64,000 bases of DNA from Paraburkholderia sediminicola (lineage in GTDB: Bacteria; Pseudomonadota; Gammaproteobacteria; Burkholderiales; Burkholderiaceae): positions 1,116,001 to 1,180,000 of the forward strand of contig NZ_CADIKC010000001.1 of the NCBI RefSeq assembly GCF_902859805.1, written 5' to 3'. The translations under genes were made by a program, and so were the position numbers. Shown in pieces: positions 27,325-36,190 of this stretch; position 1 is the first letter of the stretch, and each line of letters begins with the position of its first letter. The notes below the pieces were generated by a model. The model was not told the origin of the DNA. It worked only from the letters and a program-made list of their open reading frames with translations, and searched no databases.

Positions 27325-28814
27325 ATCTGACACTGACCCAGCGCCTCTCGCTCGTCTTCTCCGCGCTGCTGCTGGCGTGCTGTGGCGCGTCAGCGTGGCT
27401 GCAGATCCGGTCGAGCGACCTGCACGAAAAGGAAGTCGTGCAGCGCCTGTCGAAGGATCTCGCCAACCATATCGCGCATCGCACAACGCTGATGGACGCG
27501 AACGGCCTGCGGCCCGACGCGGTGCGCCAGTTGTTCGGCCAGTTGATGATGGTGAATCCGAGCGTCGAGGTGTATCTGCTTGACAACCAGGGGCGCATCG
27601 AAGGCGACGACGCCCCTGCGGGCCACGTCAAGCGCGCTCAGGTGGATCTCACGCCCGTCCGGCAATTCATCGCCGGGGACGCGTTGCCGATCCTGGGCGA
27701 CGACCCGCGCAGCGTCGACGGGAAGAAGGTGTTTAGCGCCGCGCCGCTGCAATTGAGCGGGCAACCGCCGTCCGGCTATATCTACGTGGTCCTGCTCGGC
27801 GAGGAACACGACGCGCTCGCCGCGCGCGTGGCTGCCAGCTCGGTGCTGCGCACCACGCTCTGGTCGATGGCGCTGGTCGCGCTGCTGGGATTGCTTGCGG
27901 GGTTGACGGCATTCGGCCTGATCACGCGGCCGCTGCGCCGCCTCACCGACGCCATGCGCCGTTTCGATGCCGACGGCGAGCCGGACACCCAGCCGGCAGT
28001 GCCACGCTCGTCGCCTGCCGGACGGCGCGACGAAATCGGCGTACTCGAGGCGACGTTCGCGCAGATGGCCAACCGCATCGGCGAGCAGTGGCGCGCGCTG
28101 ACACGCCAGGATCAGCAGCGGCGCGAACTGATCGCCAATATTTCGCACGATCTGCGCACGCCGCTGACCTCGCTGCATGGCTACCTCGAGACGCTGTCGC
28201 TCAAAGCCGAGACGCTCGGTGAAACGGAGCGCAAACGCTATCTGGCGATTGCGCTCGCACAGAGCGTCAAGGTCGGGCGGCTCGCGCAGGCGCTATTCGA
28301 ACTGGCCCGGCTCGAACACGGCAACGCGCAACCGGCGCTCGAGCCGTTCTCGCTGGTCGACCTGGTTCAGGACGTCTTCCAGAAATTCGAATTGCCGGCC
28401 GAGGCGCGGCACATCCAGTTGCGCGCCGATTTCCCCCCTCGTCTGCCGGCGATCTACGCCGATCTGGGGATGATCGAGCGCGTGCTGACGAACCTGCTCG
28501 ACAACGCGATTCGCCATACACCCTCCGGCGGCTCGATCGACGTCGATCTCGCGCACAAGGACGGCAAGGTATCGGTCACGGTCAGCGACACCGGTCCCGG
28601 CATTCCAGCGGAGCAGCGCGAAGGCCTGTTCGAACGTCCGTTCAGTTCAGGTGGCGGGCATCGCGGCGGCGGACTCGGCCTGCTGATCGTGCAACGCATG
28701 CTGCAGTTGCATCACAGCCAGATACGCCTAATCGATCGTGAGGGAACGGGCACGGCATTCTGTTTCGAGCTGCCGACCACCGAAAAGCCGGCTGTCGCCG
28801 GCATCCCGCTCTGA
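27321..28814 (+). CDS. Membrane sensor histidine kinase
   Basis: The GTG at 27321 overlaps the regulator stop and gives 497 residues. There are two membrane segments (near residues 10-28 and 175-198) around a periplasmic sensor of about 145 residues, then HAMP, a HisKA domain with phospho-acceptor His276 in NISHDLRTPLTSL, the N box LTNLLDNAIRH and the G boxes DTGPGIP and GGGLGLLI. The stimulus is unknown. Linkage to dipZ-msrA points to oxidative or thiol stress in the envelope. Confidence 0.93.
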   Translation: MNLTLTQRLSLVFSALLLACCGASAWLQIRSSDLHEKEVVQRLSKDLANHIAHRTTLMDANGLRPDAVRQLFGQLMMVNPSVEVYLLDNQGRIEGDDAPAGHVKRAQVDLTPVRQFIAGDALPILGDDPRSVDGKKVFSAAPLQLSGQPPSGYIYVVLLGEEHDALAARVAASSVLRTTLWSMALVALLGLLAGLTAFGLITRPLRRLTDAMRRFDADGEPDTQPAVPRSSPAGRRDEIGVLEATFAQMANRIGEQWRALTRQDQQRRELIANISHDLRTPLTSLHGYLETLSLKAETLGETERKRYLAIALAQSVKVGRLAQALFELARLEHGNAQPALEPFSLVDLVQDVFQKFELPAEARHIQLRADFPPRLPAIYADLGMIERVLTNLLDNAIRHTPSGGSIDVDLAHKDGKVSVTVSDTGPGIPAEQREGLFERPFSSGGGHRGGGLGLLIVQRMLQLHHSQIRLIDREGTGTAFCFELPTTEKPAVAGIPL

Positions 28815-28919
28815 CTTTTTTGTTCTACGCTATAGGAGCGACCCGCAGCGCGTCCGAATGTCTTTCCCGCATCCCGGTTATTTGAGAGCATCTCTGAATC
28901 TGCTGCGTCCGCAGACGGT

Positions 28920-28962
28920 CCTCCGGCTCGATATGGAGCAATACGGTGTAAACCGCCGGAGG
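28920..28962. repeat. Inverted repeat in the peroxiredoxin upstream region
   Basis: CCTCCGGC (28920-28927) and GCCGGAGG (28955-28962) are perfect 8-base arms around 27 bases, about 107 bases before the peroxiredoxin start. It could be a leader hairpin or binding site. The rest of the 254-base gap (28815-29068) shows nothing else I can name. Confidence 0.35.
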
Positions 28963-29068
28963 GTAGTTTCTAGTCAGACCAATTGCCACTCAACACCCAG
29001 GTAGCCCACGGGACGTTACGCCGACCGCGGCACGGGTACCTCGGTGCACTCACCTATGGAGACTGAAG

Positions 29069-29725
29069 ATGTCGATTCGACTAGGAGAAAACGCTCCTGA
29101 TTTCACTGCCGAAACCACCGAAGGAACGATCCATTTTCACGAATGGATCGGAGACCACTGGGCGATCCTGTTTTCGCATCCGAAGGATTTCACCCCAGTT
29201 TGCACGACGGAACTCGGCTACCTGGCGGGTCTCAAGCCAGAATTCGATAAGCGCAACACGAAAGTTATCGGGCTCAGCATCGATCCCGTGAGCGACCACA
29301 AGGAGTGGGTCAAGGATATCGCGGAGACGCAGGGCCACGCGATCAACTACCCGCTGATCGGCGACCCGGACCTGACAGTCGCGAAGCTCTACGACATGAT
29401 TCATCCCGAGGCGAGCGGCGGCGGCCCGCGCACCGCGGTGGACAACGCAACCGTACGCGCCGTGTTTCTCATCGGACCGGACAAGAAGGTCAAAGCCTCG
29501 CTCGTCTATCCGATGAGTGCTGGCCGCAATTTCGACGAAGTGCTTCGGCTGCTCGATGCCCTGCAACTCAACGCGAAACATACGGTGGCGACGCCGGTAA
29601 ACTGGAAGCCAGGCGAAGACGTGATCATTCCAACCTCCGTTTCCAACGATGCCGCGATGCAAAAATATCCGGATGGTTTCAAAACCGTGAAGCCTTATCT
29701 GCGATACGTTACGCAACCGAAGTAA
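29069..29725 (+). CDS. 1-Cys peroxiredoxin (Prx6 type)
   Basis: This 218-residue thiol peroxidase has the peroxidatic motif HPKDFTPVCTTELG with Cys45 and the C-terminal domain typical of the Prx6 class (NWKPGEDVIIPTSV, the YLRYVTQPK end). No clear resolving cysteine is present. It reduces hydrogen peroxide and organic peroxides in the cytoplasm. GGAGA lies 11 bases before the ATG. A persulfide-dioxygenase gene follows on the same strand. Confidence 0.95.
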   Translation: MSIRLGENAPDFTAETTEGTIHFHEWIGDHWAILFSHPKDFTPVCTTELGYLAGLKPEFDKRNTKVIGLSIDPVSDHKEWVKDIAETQGHAINYPLIGDPDLTVAKLYDMIHPEASGGGPRTAVDNATVRAVFLIGPDKKVKASLVYPMSAGRNFDEVLRLLDALQLNAKHTVATPVNWKPGEDVIIPTSVSNDAAMQKYPDGFKTVKPYLRYVTQPK

Positions 29726-29787
29726 AAAAACGCGCATTGATTGGAGCGGCGAACGCCAGATAGTGCGAAGTCCGGTGGCCGATGCGA

Positions 29788-29813
29788 GTCCGGGTGCGCC
29801 CACGTGCCCGGAC
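29788..29813 (+). terminator. GC hairpin after the peroxiredoxin gene
   Basis: GTCCGGG (29788-29794) and CCCGGAC (29807-29813) form a perfect 7-base stem with a 12-base loop, 62 bases after the peroxiredoxin stop. No T-tract follows, so it is at most a weak or factor-dependent terminator. Confidence 0.35.
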
Positions 29814-29918
29814 CGCTGAACGGGGTGCGTCCAGTTTGATTGCCTGAAGGACGATTTGGCGACGCTCCAGGGGCCGCGATCCTTAACCGCTCGCAAAAGC
29901 GGGCCGCGGGGTGAAATC

Positions 29919-30992
29919 GTGTTGATCTTCAGACAGCTGTTCGATCAGCAATCCTCGACCTATACGTATCTTCTTGCCGACAGCGCAACGCGAGAGGCCG
30001 TGCTGGTCGATCCGGTATTCGAACAGGTGCGCCGGGATGCCGCGCTGATCGAAGAGCTCGGATTGCATCTGCTTTACACAATCGACACCCACGTCCACGC
30101 CGATCACGTGACCGGTGCATGGATGCTGAATCGCCGCACAGGTAGCCGGATTGCGATCTCGGCTGCAAGCGGCGCCGAAGGCGCGGACCGCTATCTGAGC
30201 CAAGGCGACAAGGTCGCGTTTGGCACGAGGTATCTGGGCGTACGCGCGACGCCCGGTCATACCGATGGATGCATCACACTCGTACTCGACAACGAGACCA
30301 TGGCGTTTACCGGCGACTGCCTGCTAATCAGAGGCACCGGCCGCACGGATTTCCAGGGCGGTGACGCGCACGCCATGTTTCGCGCGGTCCACAACCACAT
30401 CTTTACGCTACCTTCCGCGTGCCTGCTTTACCCAGCCCACGACTATCGCGGTTTGACGGTCACCAGCGTGGATGAAGAGCGGCGCTTCAATCCGCGTCTT
30501 GGCGGTGAATTGTGCGAAGACGATTTCACCGGATACATGACGAACCTGCATCTGGCGCATCCCAAGCAGATCGACGTGGCGGTACCCGCAAACCTGAAAT
30601 GCGGCCTGGCGGCGAGCTACCCCGCGCAGATAGCGGAGCCCGATTGGGCGCCACTGACGTGCAGCTTTGCGGGCATCTGGGAAATCAATGCCCAGTGGCT
30701 CGAGGAAAATCTGCGTGCGGTCGAGATCCTCGACGTGCGCGAGCCCGACGAGTTCAGCGGGCCGCTAGGGCGCATCCCCCTTGCAAGGCTCATTCCATTG
30801 GGCGAGCTCGCCAGGCGCGCGGCCGAACTCACGAAGGAACGCCCGATCGTGACTGTCTGCCGGGCCGGCGGACGGTCGGCACAAGCCACGGTCATGCTGC
30901 GACAGGCCGGATTCGAGCAGGTTGCGAACCTGCCTGGCGGCATGCTCCGCTGGCGTGCGGAAGGCCGCGTCGTCGAAAACGCCAGCATGTAG
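29919..30992 (+). CDS. Persulfide dioxygenase-like metallo-beta-lactamase protein fused to rhodanese
   Basis: From GTG 29919 (after GGGGTGA) the protein has 357 residues; an upstream TTG at 29856 is possible, but homologues of this type begin near IFRQLFDQQSSTYTYLLAD. Residues 1-235 are the MBL fold with metal ligands THVHADHVTG, the GHTDGC histidine and TGDCLLIRG, as in ETHE1/Blh persulfide dioxygenases. The C-terminal 100 residues form a rhodanese domain with the active-site loop VCRAGGRSAQ carrying the cysteine. It should oxidise glutathione persulfide and move sulfane sulfur, acting beside the peroxiredoxin. Confidence 0.9.
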   Translation: MLIFRQLFDQQSSTYTYLLADSATREAVLVDPVFEQVRRDAALIEELGLHLLYTIDTHVHADHVTGAWMLNRRTGSRIAISAASGAEGADRYLSQGDKVAFGTRYLGVRATPGHTDGCITLVLDNETMAFTGDCLLIRGTGRTDFQGGDAHAMFRAVHNHIFTLPSACLLYPAHDYRGLTVTSVDEERRFNPRLGGELCEDDFTGYMTNLHLAHPKQIDVAVPANLKCGLAASYPAQIAEPDWAPLTCSFAGIWEINAQWLEENLRAVEILDVREPDEFSGPLGRIPLARLIPLGELARRAAELTKERPIVTVCRAGGRSAQATVMLRQAGFEQVANLPGGMLRWRAEGRVVENASM

Positions 30993-31053
30993 CGGAATCG
31001 TCAATCGCCGGCTGATGGCTAAGCATCGGCCAGGCGGCGTCTGATTTAGCGCT

Positions 31054-32289
31054 TCACGCGTGCTCCTGCTTCCATTGCCGATAACGCCGCGTCAGCCGCC
31101 GCGTGCGCAGTTGATCGAGTATCAATGTCAAGATCGCGGAATACCGGGCGGGCGCCGTGCGTCCCGTGCCGAGCGAACGCAGACGGCGTTTGACGAGCGC
31201 CATGCGCGCGAGTCCCGCAAGTGCCCGGTCGCGCCACTCGACCGGCTGAATGTGCGCCCCGAGATCGGCGCCTGCCTGCCAGCGTGCCGGCAAATCGGGC
31301 ATCACAGCGAGCGCCGTGGCCATGCCGACGACGGCGACGCCGCTGTTCAGCACCTGCTCGGCTACGGCGCGGCGCCGGATGCCGCCGGTGGTCATGACAG
31401 GCATCGTGGCGACGCCGGCCAGATCCTTGGCGAATTCGAGGAAATAGGCTTCGCGCGCGAGGGTGCGCCCGTCGGCCGTGTCGCCCTGCATCGCGGGGCT
31501 TTCGTAGCTGCCGCCGGATAGCTCGACCAGGTCGACCGACAGGTCATTCAGCCACAGCACGACTTGGCGGGCATCCTCTTCCGAAAAGCCACCGCGCTGA
31601 AAGTCAGCGGAGTTCAGTTTGACGGCCACGCAAAAACCCGGTGAAACCCTTGCGCGTACCGCACCCACCACGTCCAGCAAGAGACGGGCACGGTTGGCCA
31701 GGTCGCCGCCCCAACGGTCGGCGCGGCGATTGGTCAGCGGCGAAAGGAACTGCGAGATCAAATAGCCGTGCGCGGCGTGAATTTCCACACCAGTAAAGCC
31801 CGCCTGTTCGGCCGCGTGCGCCGTCGCGGCAAAGCGGCCGATGGTCTCGCTGATCTCGTCCTCGCTCATGGCGCTCGGTTGCGCGAACAGCTTGCTGTGT
31901 TTGCCGAGCGCCATCGGCACCACCGAAGGCGCCCACGCCATGCCGCCCATTGCCGCCAGCACCTGCCGGCCCGGATGATTGATCTGCATCCACACCTGAG
32001 CACCGCGGCTGCGCGCCGCTTGTGCCCACTGCTTAAAGGGTGCGAGAGGCGTATTGGCATCGAGCACGATCCCGCCAGGCCCGGTCAGCGCCCGGCCGTC
32101 GATCATCACGTTGCCCGTGACGATAAGACCTGCGCCACCTTCGGCCCACGAGCGGTATAGGCGATGGATGGTTTCGCCAGGCAGTTGCCCCGCGTCGGCC
32201 AGGTTTTCTTCCATCGCCGCTTTGGCGAGGCGATTGGGCAGCCAGCTGCCGTTGGGCAACTGCACGGGCGTGAACAGCGATGTAGTCAT
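31054..32289 (-). CDS. Old Yellow Enzyme-family NADH:flavin oxidoreductase
   Basis: The ATG at 32289 gives 411 residues. The FMN barrel shows LPNRLAKAAMEENLAD, QINHPGRQV, the substrate-binding HAAHGYLISQFLSPLTN and RRADRWGGD, and VMTTGGIRRR near the phosphate site. About 60 extra C-terminal residues rich in arginine follow the barrel. It reduces activated C=C bonds or nitro-compounds with NAD(P)H. Its promoter has the exact layout of MerR-controlled genes, and the MerR gene is divergent, so it is probably induced by a small electrophile or metal. Confidence 0.92.
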   Translation of the reverse strand: MTTSLFTPVQLPNGSWLPNRLAKAAMEENLADAGQLPGETIHRLYRSWAEGGAGLIVTGNVMIDGRALTGPGGIVLDANTPLAPFKQWAQAARSRGAQVWMQINHPGRQVLAAMGGMAWAPSVVPMALGKHSKLFAQPSAMSEDEISETIGRFAATAHAAEQAGFTGVEIHAAHGYLISQFLSPLTNRRADRWGGDLANRARLLLDVVGAVRARVSPGFCVAVKLNSADFQRGGFSEEDARQVVLWLNDLSVDLVELSGGSYESPAMQGDTADGRTLAREAYFLEFAKDLAGVATMPVMTTGGIRRRAVAEQVLNSGVAVVGMATALAVMPDLPARWQAGADLGAHIQPVEWRDRALAGLARMALVKRRLRSLGTGRTAPARYSAILTLILDQLRTRRLTRRYRQWKQEHA

Positions 32290-32323
32290 GGCGGAGTCAG
32301 CATACAAAATGAGCGATGCCGCT

Positions 32324-32354
32324 ATACTAAGATTCAAGTCAACTTGAAGGTCAA
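32324..32354 (-). promoter_or_regulatory. MerR-type promoter with 19-base spacer and dyad
   Basis: On the minus strand, TTGACC (32354-32349) and TAGTAT (32329-32324) are separated by 19 bases, the over-long spacing that MerR activators correct by twisting DNA. The spacer holds a perfect dyad, TTCAAGT-CA-ACTTGAA on the plus strand at 32333-32348. The oxidoreductase ATG lies 35 bases downstream; the MerR gene starts on the other side at 32360. Confidence 0.8.
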
Positions 32355-32359
32355 GCGTT

Positions 32360-32797
32360 ATGAGAATCGGCGAACTCGCGGAGAAAACCGGTCTCGCGCC
32401 GTCTGCCATCCGCTTTTATGAGCAGAGCGGCTTGTTGCCCGAACCGGAGCGCAGTCCGAACGGTTATCGCGTCTACTCGGAGCAGGCCATTGGGCGCCTG
32501 CGCATGGTTCAGTTGGCGCAGAATCTGGGCTTTCCGCTCGACAGATTGCGTGAGGCCTTCACCGGTGACGAGGTCTATCCGAAAGAGGATTTGCTGCACA
32601 AACTCGATACGCGTCTCGAGGAGATCGAGCAACTCATGATCGCCCTGCGTACGCAGCGAAAGACGCTACGCACGCTTCGCACCACGCTCAGCGAGACGTG
32701 GGCTGCAGGAAAGTGTGTCGACGGCGTGGAGCTGGCCAATCAGCTCCTGGCACAGCAGCAGGAACCGGTGCGCCGGTCAAAAAGCCGGCACGAATGA
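32360..32797 (+). CDS. MerR-family regulator
   Basis: This 145-residue protein starts with the MerR winged helix (MRIGELAEKTGLAPSAIRFY, EQSGLLPEPERSPNGYRVYS), then a dimerisation helix of about 40 residues and a short C-terminal tail with a single cysteine in GKCVDGVE. The cysteine sits where redox or metal-sensing MerR proteins carry ligands, but one cysteine alone does not identify the signal. Divergent from the oxidoreductase gene with the dyad between them, it almost certainly controls that gene. Confidence 0.93.
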   Translation: MRIGELAEKTGLAPSAIRFYEQSGLLPEPERSPNGYRVYSEQAIGRLRMVQLAQNLGFPLDRLREAFTGDEVYPKEDLLHKLDTRLEEIEQLMIALRTQRKTLRTLRTTLSETWAAGKCVDGVELANQLLAQQQEPVRRSKSRHE

Positions 32798-32827
32798 AGC
32801 AGATCGCGCGCGCACCGCGATCAAAGC

Positions 32828-33301
32828 TTATTTGTTGAACGGCGCCTTTTCCGGCTCGGCCGCGTACTTGTCGCGGATCGCGTTCACGCAGTGCGTGAAG
32901 CGCGTGCGGAAACCGACGGGATCGGTGCTCGGCGGTGTCAGTCCGTCCGAAGTCACGGTCCAACCGTCGGACGTACGGGCGACATCAAGATCGAAAGAAG
33001 GACCCGGCTCGTCCTCAAGAATCACCGTTTCGCGCACATCCCGGTCACCGGCGCGGATGATCGCCATGCATCCCTGGCGGAGCCCGCCCGAAGCACGCTT
33101 GTAGACGCTGCCCGGAGCGGGGTTATCGGGCGCGGCGCCGTACATCCGCATTGATTCGAACTGGGGCGGCGTCCCGGTGCTAACGAATGCGGCGTCGGCC
33201 TCGGATATCCCGTCACTACAGCCGGTTACCAGGGTGGAGATCGCAGCCAACATGACGCCGGCGGAAGCGCGTCGGAGACTCGATGTGGCGTAGCGTGGCA
33301 T
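32828..33301 (-). CDS. Small predicted lipoprotein
   Basis: This 157-residue protein has a signal peptide ending in a lipobox (LVTGC, lipidated cysteine near residue 28). The rest is a mixed alpha/beta domain with two further cysteines (QGCMAII and THCVNAI) that could form a disulfide in the periplasm. I do not recognise the family. It converges with the MerR gene, whose stop is 31 bases away, and lies downstream of nothing obvious on its strand. Confidence 0.7.
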   Translation of the reverse strand: MPRYATSSLRRASAGVMLAAISTLVTGCSDGISEADAAFVSTGTPPQFESMRMYGAAPDNPAPGSVYKRASGGLRQGCMAIIRAGDRDVRETVILEDEPGPSFDLDVARTSDGWTVTSDGLTPPSTDPVGFRTRFTHCVNAIRDKYAAEPEKAPFNK

Positions 33302-33343
33302 GGTTGGTCTTGGATTTTGTAATACGTAGCGGTAAGCGGCATT

Positions 33344-34915
33344 TTAGGGCAAGTCGGCGTTCGTCAGCACGACCAGACGTTTCTCACGATCCGCCAACGC
33401 ATCGTCATCGGCGCGAGCGCGGGCGAGAACCACGAATATCGCAATCGCGCACAGCAGCGTGATGACAGTTAAGCCTTCCAGCAAAAGACTGAAGGCGTCG
33501 GTGTAGATGTGCAGCAATGTCGCGCGGGCGACGTCCGGAAGGAGCGCCGACGCGCGATCGAGATCGCCGGCGGCAAGTCGCGCAGCGGCTTCTGATACTT
33601 CAGCGGATCGGGCATGGGATCCCAGGGCTGCCAGCAGACGTGCCTGCGTGATCGCGGCAAGAATTGCGCTGACCGTTGCGAGTGCAATGCATTCGCCGGC
33701 CACGCGCGTGGTGCTGAAGATACCCGTCGCCATCCCGGCACGCTCCTTCGGCACGACGCTCACCGACAGTCCATCCATCAATCCCCAAGGCATCCCTGCA
33801 CCAACACCGATTGTGAGCAAAGGTGCGATCGCCGCATTGCTCGCGCCGTCATGCAACACAATGGTCAGCCAGTACAGGCCGGCTGCGGCGATCAGCAAGC
33901 CGATACCCGATATGACGCCGGCGGACATCCAGCGCGTTAGCGTCGCCGCGACGAACGGCACGACGAGCATGGGCGCGGACAGCGCGAGCATCAGCCAGCC
34001 AGCGTCGATCTCGTTGTAGCCGTCGGCGCCGACGAAACGCAGCGGCAATACGACGAGCAGCACGATGTAGCAGTAGCAGGTCGCGATGGGCAGCACTTGC
34101 ACGCCGACAAAACGCGGGTAGCGGAACAAGGACAGATCGAGCATAGGCCGCGCGACCCGCGTTTCGATTACCCAGAACGCGGCGGTCAGCAGTGCCGCGC
34201 CCAACAACGATCCGACGACGAACGGGTTCGACCAGCCGCTCTCCGAGGACTGGATCACGCCGAACGTGAAGCACGACAACGCGCCGGTGAACGTCGCGAT
34301 TCCCGCCCAGTCGATACGCCGCGCGTCCGGGTCGCGCGATTCACGCATCTGCGGCACGCCGAACAGCAGCGACAGGACACCCGCAACAGCCCCCGTCGCG
34401 AAGATCGCTCGCCAGCCAAAGCGCTCGATCGTGAAACCCGCCAGCACGGGCCCGAGTGCAAGTCCAAGCCCGAAGGTCGTGCCGAGCAGACTGAACGCGC
34501 GGGTGCGCGCACGGCCATCGAACTCCTGCGCGAGAGCCGCCGTCCCACCCGCGAGCGCGGCCGCCGCGGCGACGCCCTGCACGGCGCGCAGCAAATCGAC
34601 AACGAGGATCGAAGGCGCGAGGCCAAGCAACAGCGAAACCAGCGTGAATCCACTTACACCAATCGCGAATAAGCGCTTGCGTCCAAACCGGTCTGCAAGT
34701 GTCCCCGCCGCCATCAGCAGGCTGCCAAAGGTCAGCATGAACGCGTTCGTGATCCAGTTCATCTCGACCGGGCCACCCGCAAGCTCCCGGCCGATCGCGG
34801 GCGTTGCCAGCGCCCCCGCCGAAAAACTGAGCGGTAATGCGAGCGCCGCGAGACAAACGGCCGTGAGAATGGCGACTGAGCGCCCCAATGAAACGGAAGA
34901 AAAAGTGTTGCTCAT
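33344..34915 (-). CDS. MFS transporter, DHA2 (14-TM) family
   Basis: This 523-residue exporter has about 14 hydrophobic helices, beginning with LTAVCLAALALPLSFSAGA and including TLADRFGRKRLFAIGVSGF (motif A) and LGTTFGLGLALGPVLAGF (motif C). It is divergent from a LysR gene 167 bases away, so that regulator is the probable controller. The substrate is unknown. Confidence 0.9.
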   Translation of the reverse strand: MSNTFSSVSLGRSVAILTAVCLAALALPLSFSAGALATPAIGRELAGGPVEMNWITNAFMLTFGSLLMAAGTLADRFGRKRLFAIGVSGFTLVSLLLGLAPSILVVDLLRAVQGVAAAAALAGGTAALAQEFDGRARTRAFSLLGTTFGLGLALGPVLAGFTIERFGWRAIFATGAVAGVLSLLFGVPQMRESRDPDARRIDWAGIATFTGALSCFTFGVIQSSESGWSNPFVVGSLLGAALLTAAFWVIETRVARPMLDLSLFRYPRFVGVQVLPIATCYCYIVLLVVLPLRFVGADGYNEIDAGWLMLALSAPMLVVPFVAATLTRWMSAGVISGIGLLIAAAGLYWLTIVLHDGASNAAIAPLLTIGVGAGMPWGLMDGLSVSVVPKERAGMATGIFSTTRVAGECIALATVSAILAAITQARLLAALGSHARSAEVSEAAARLAAGDLDRASALLPDVARATLLHIYTDAFSLLLEGLTVITLLCAIAIFVVLARARADDDALADREKRLVVLTNADLP

Positions 34916-34992
34916 CGACGCTCCCCCAACGGAAACCGGTCTGCGCTACGCCGCCTCGGCGCGCACTCCCGGCAGAGCGATCAACGATAATT

Positions 34993-35005
34993 CGGATTCA
35001 ATCCG
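34993..35005. promoter_or_regulatory. Palindrome between MFS and LysR genes
   Basis: CGGATT-C-AATCCG is a perfect 13-base palindrome, 78 bases before the LysR ATG and 78 from the MFS start, flanked by T- and A-rich sequence as LTTR sites usually are. It is a candidate operator for the adjacent LysR protein. Confidence 0.45.
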
Positions 35006-35082
35006 TTAAAAACCCCGTAGAGTTCCGCTGATAAAGGAGTTAAATTCCTGAATTCAATCGACTTTAAGAGCGTCGGAGCTTG

Positions 35083-35973
35083 ATGGACAACCTCAACGGA
35101 ATCGTCGCGTTTGTGAGCACGGCAGAGGCGCTTAGCTTCGTCGCCGCCGGCCGCAAGCTTGGCATCTCAGCGTCGGCGGTCGGCAAGACGATTGCGAAAC
35201 TGGAACAGTCGCTCGGCGTGCGGCTCTTTCATCGCACGACACGAAAGGTCACGCTCACCGATGAGGGACGTCATTTCTACGATCGCTGTCGCCAGATACT
35301 GGAAGATTTGCGCGATGCTCAGGCCGTGCTGTCGGAGGCCGCGCAAACGCCACGCGGCAAACTGCGTGTCAGCCTGCCCGCGATCGGCTATCGATTCCTG
35401 TTCCCCGTGCTGCCGGAATTCACGCGGCTCTATCCCGATGTCGAACTTGATCTGGATTTCAACGACCGGCTCGTGGATGTCGTCGAAGGCGGTTTCGATG
35501 CAGTCATCCGTAGCGGCGCGCTGACGGATTCGAGTCTGATGTCGCGTCGTCTCGGCGCCTTCTGCTTCATGCTGTGTGCGTCGCCTCGCTATCTCGCGCA
35601 GGCGGGCGTGCCGCGCACGCTGCGCGACCTGGAAGCGCACGCGTGCGTGCGTTACCGGTTTCCAACAACGGGCAAGCTCCAGCCGTGGGGACTGCTGGCG
35701 GATGGCAGTGAGCCTGCGAATCTGCGCACGGCGATGACCTTCAACAACATGGAAGCGCTGCGCGAGGCAGTGATCGCAGATTTTGGCATTGGATATATGC
35801 CGGACTTTCTGGCCCGCGATGCACTCGCGACAGGCATGCTCACGACGGTGCTCAACGAACTCTGGATCGCCCCAGGACAGTTCTCGATCCTCTGGCCATC
35901 GAGCCGGCAATTGTCGCCGAAGCTTAGGGTGTTCGTCGATTTCATGTGCGCGAAACTGTTCAAGACTTCGTGA
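35083..35973 (+). CDS. LysR-family regulator
   Basis: The ATG at 35083 gives 296 residues. The N-terminal wHTH has FVAAGRKLGISASAVGKTIAKLEQSLGVRLFHRTTRKVTLT; the remaining residues form the periplasmic-binding-like effector domain, starting near PRGKLRVSLPAIGY. The wHTH and the SLMSRRLGAFCFMLCASPRYL stretch fit the CrgA/AaeR-like branch. It probably controls the divergent MFS exporter. Confidence 0.93.
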   Translation: MDNLNGIVAFVSTAEALSFVAAGRKLGISASAVGKTIAKLEQSLGVRLFHRTTRKVTLTDEGRHFYDRCRQILEDLRDAQAVLSEAAQTPRGKLRVSLPAIGYRFLFPVLPEFTRLYPDVELDLDFNDRLVDVVEGGFDAVIRSGALTDSSLMSRRLGAFCFMLCASPRYLAQAGVPRTLRDLEAHACVRYRFPTTGKLQPWGLLADGSEPANLRTAMTFNNMEALREAVIADFGIGYMPDFLARDALATGMLTTVLNELWIAPGQFSILWPSSRQLSPKLRVFVDFMCAKLFKTS

Positions 35974-36190
35974 ATCGACGGCTCAAGATGGCCAAATCCC
36001 ACCGCGCGACCAGACCACGCAATGCTTAAGGAACCCTTAAGCAATACAAACTATTACGTGATTTTCTCACCGTTGCATAAATCGTTAATGCGTTATGGAA
36101 TCGAAAGCGTCGATTCATCCAGCCGACTCAATTCCACTGCACATTCATCCCCGATTACCAAATGTTTCGTAACAACCAAAAGGACGAGAG

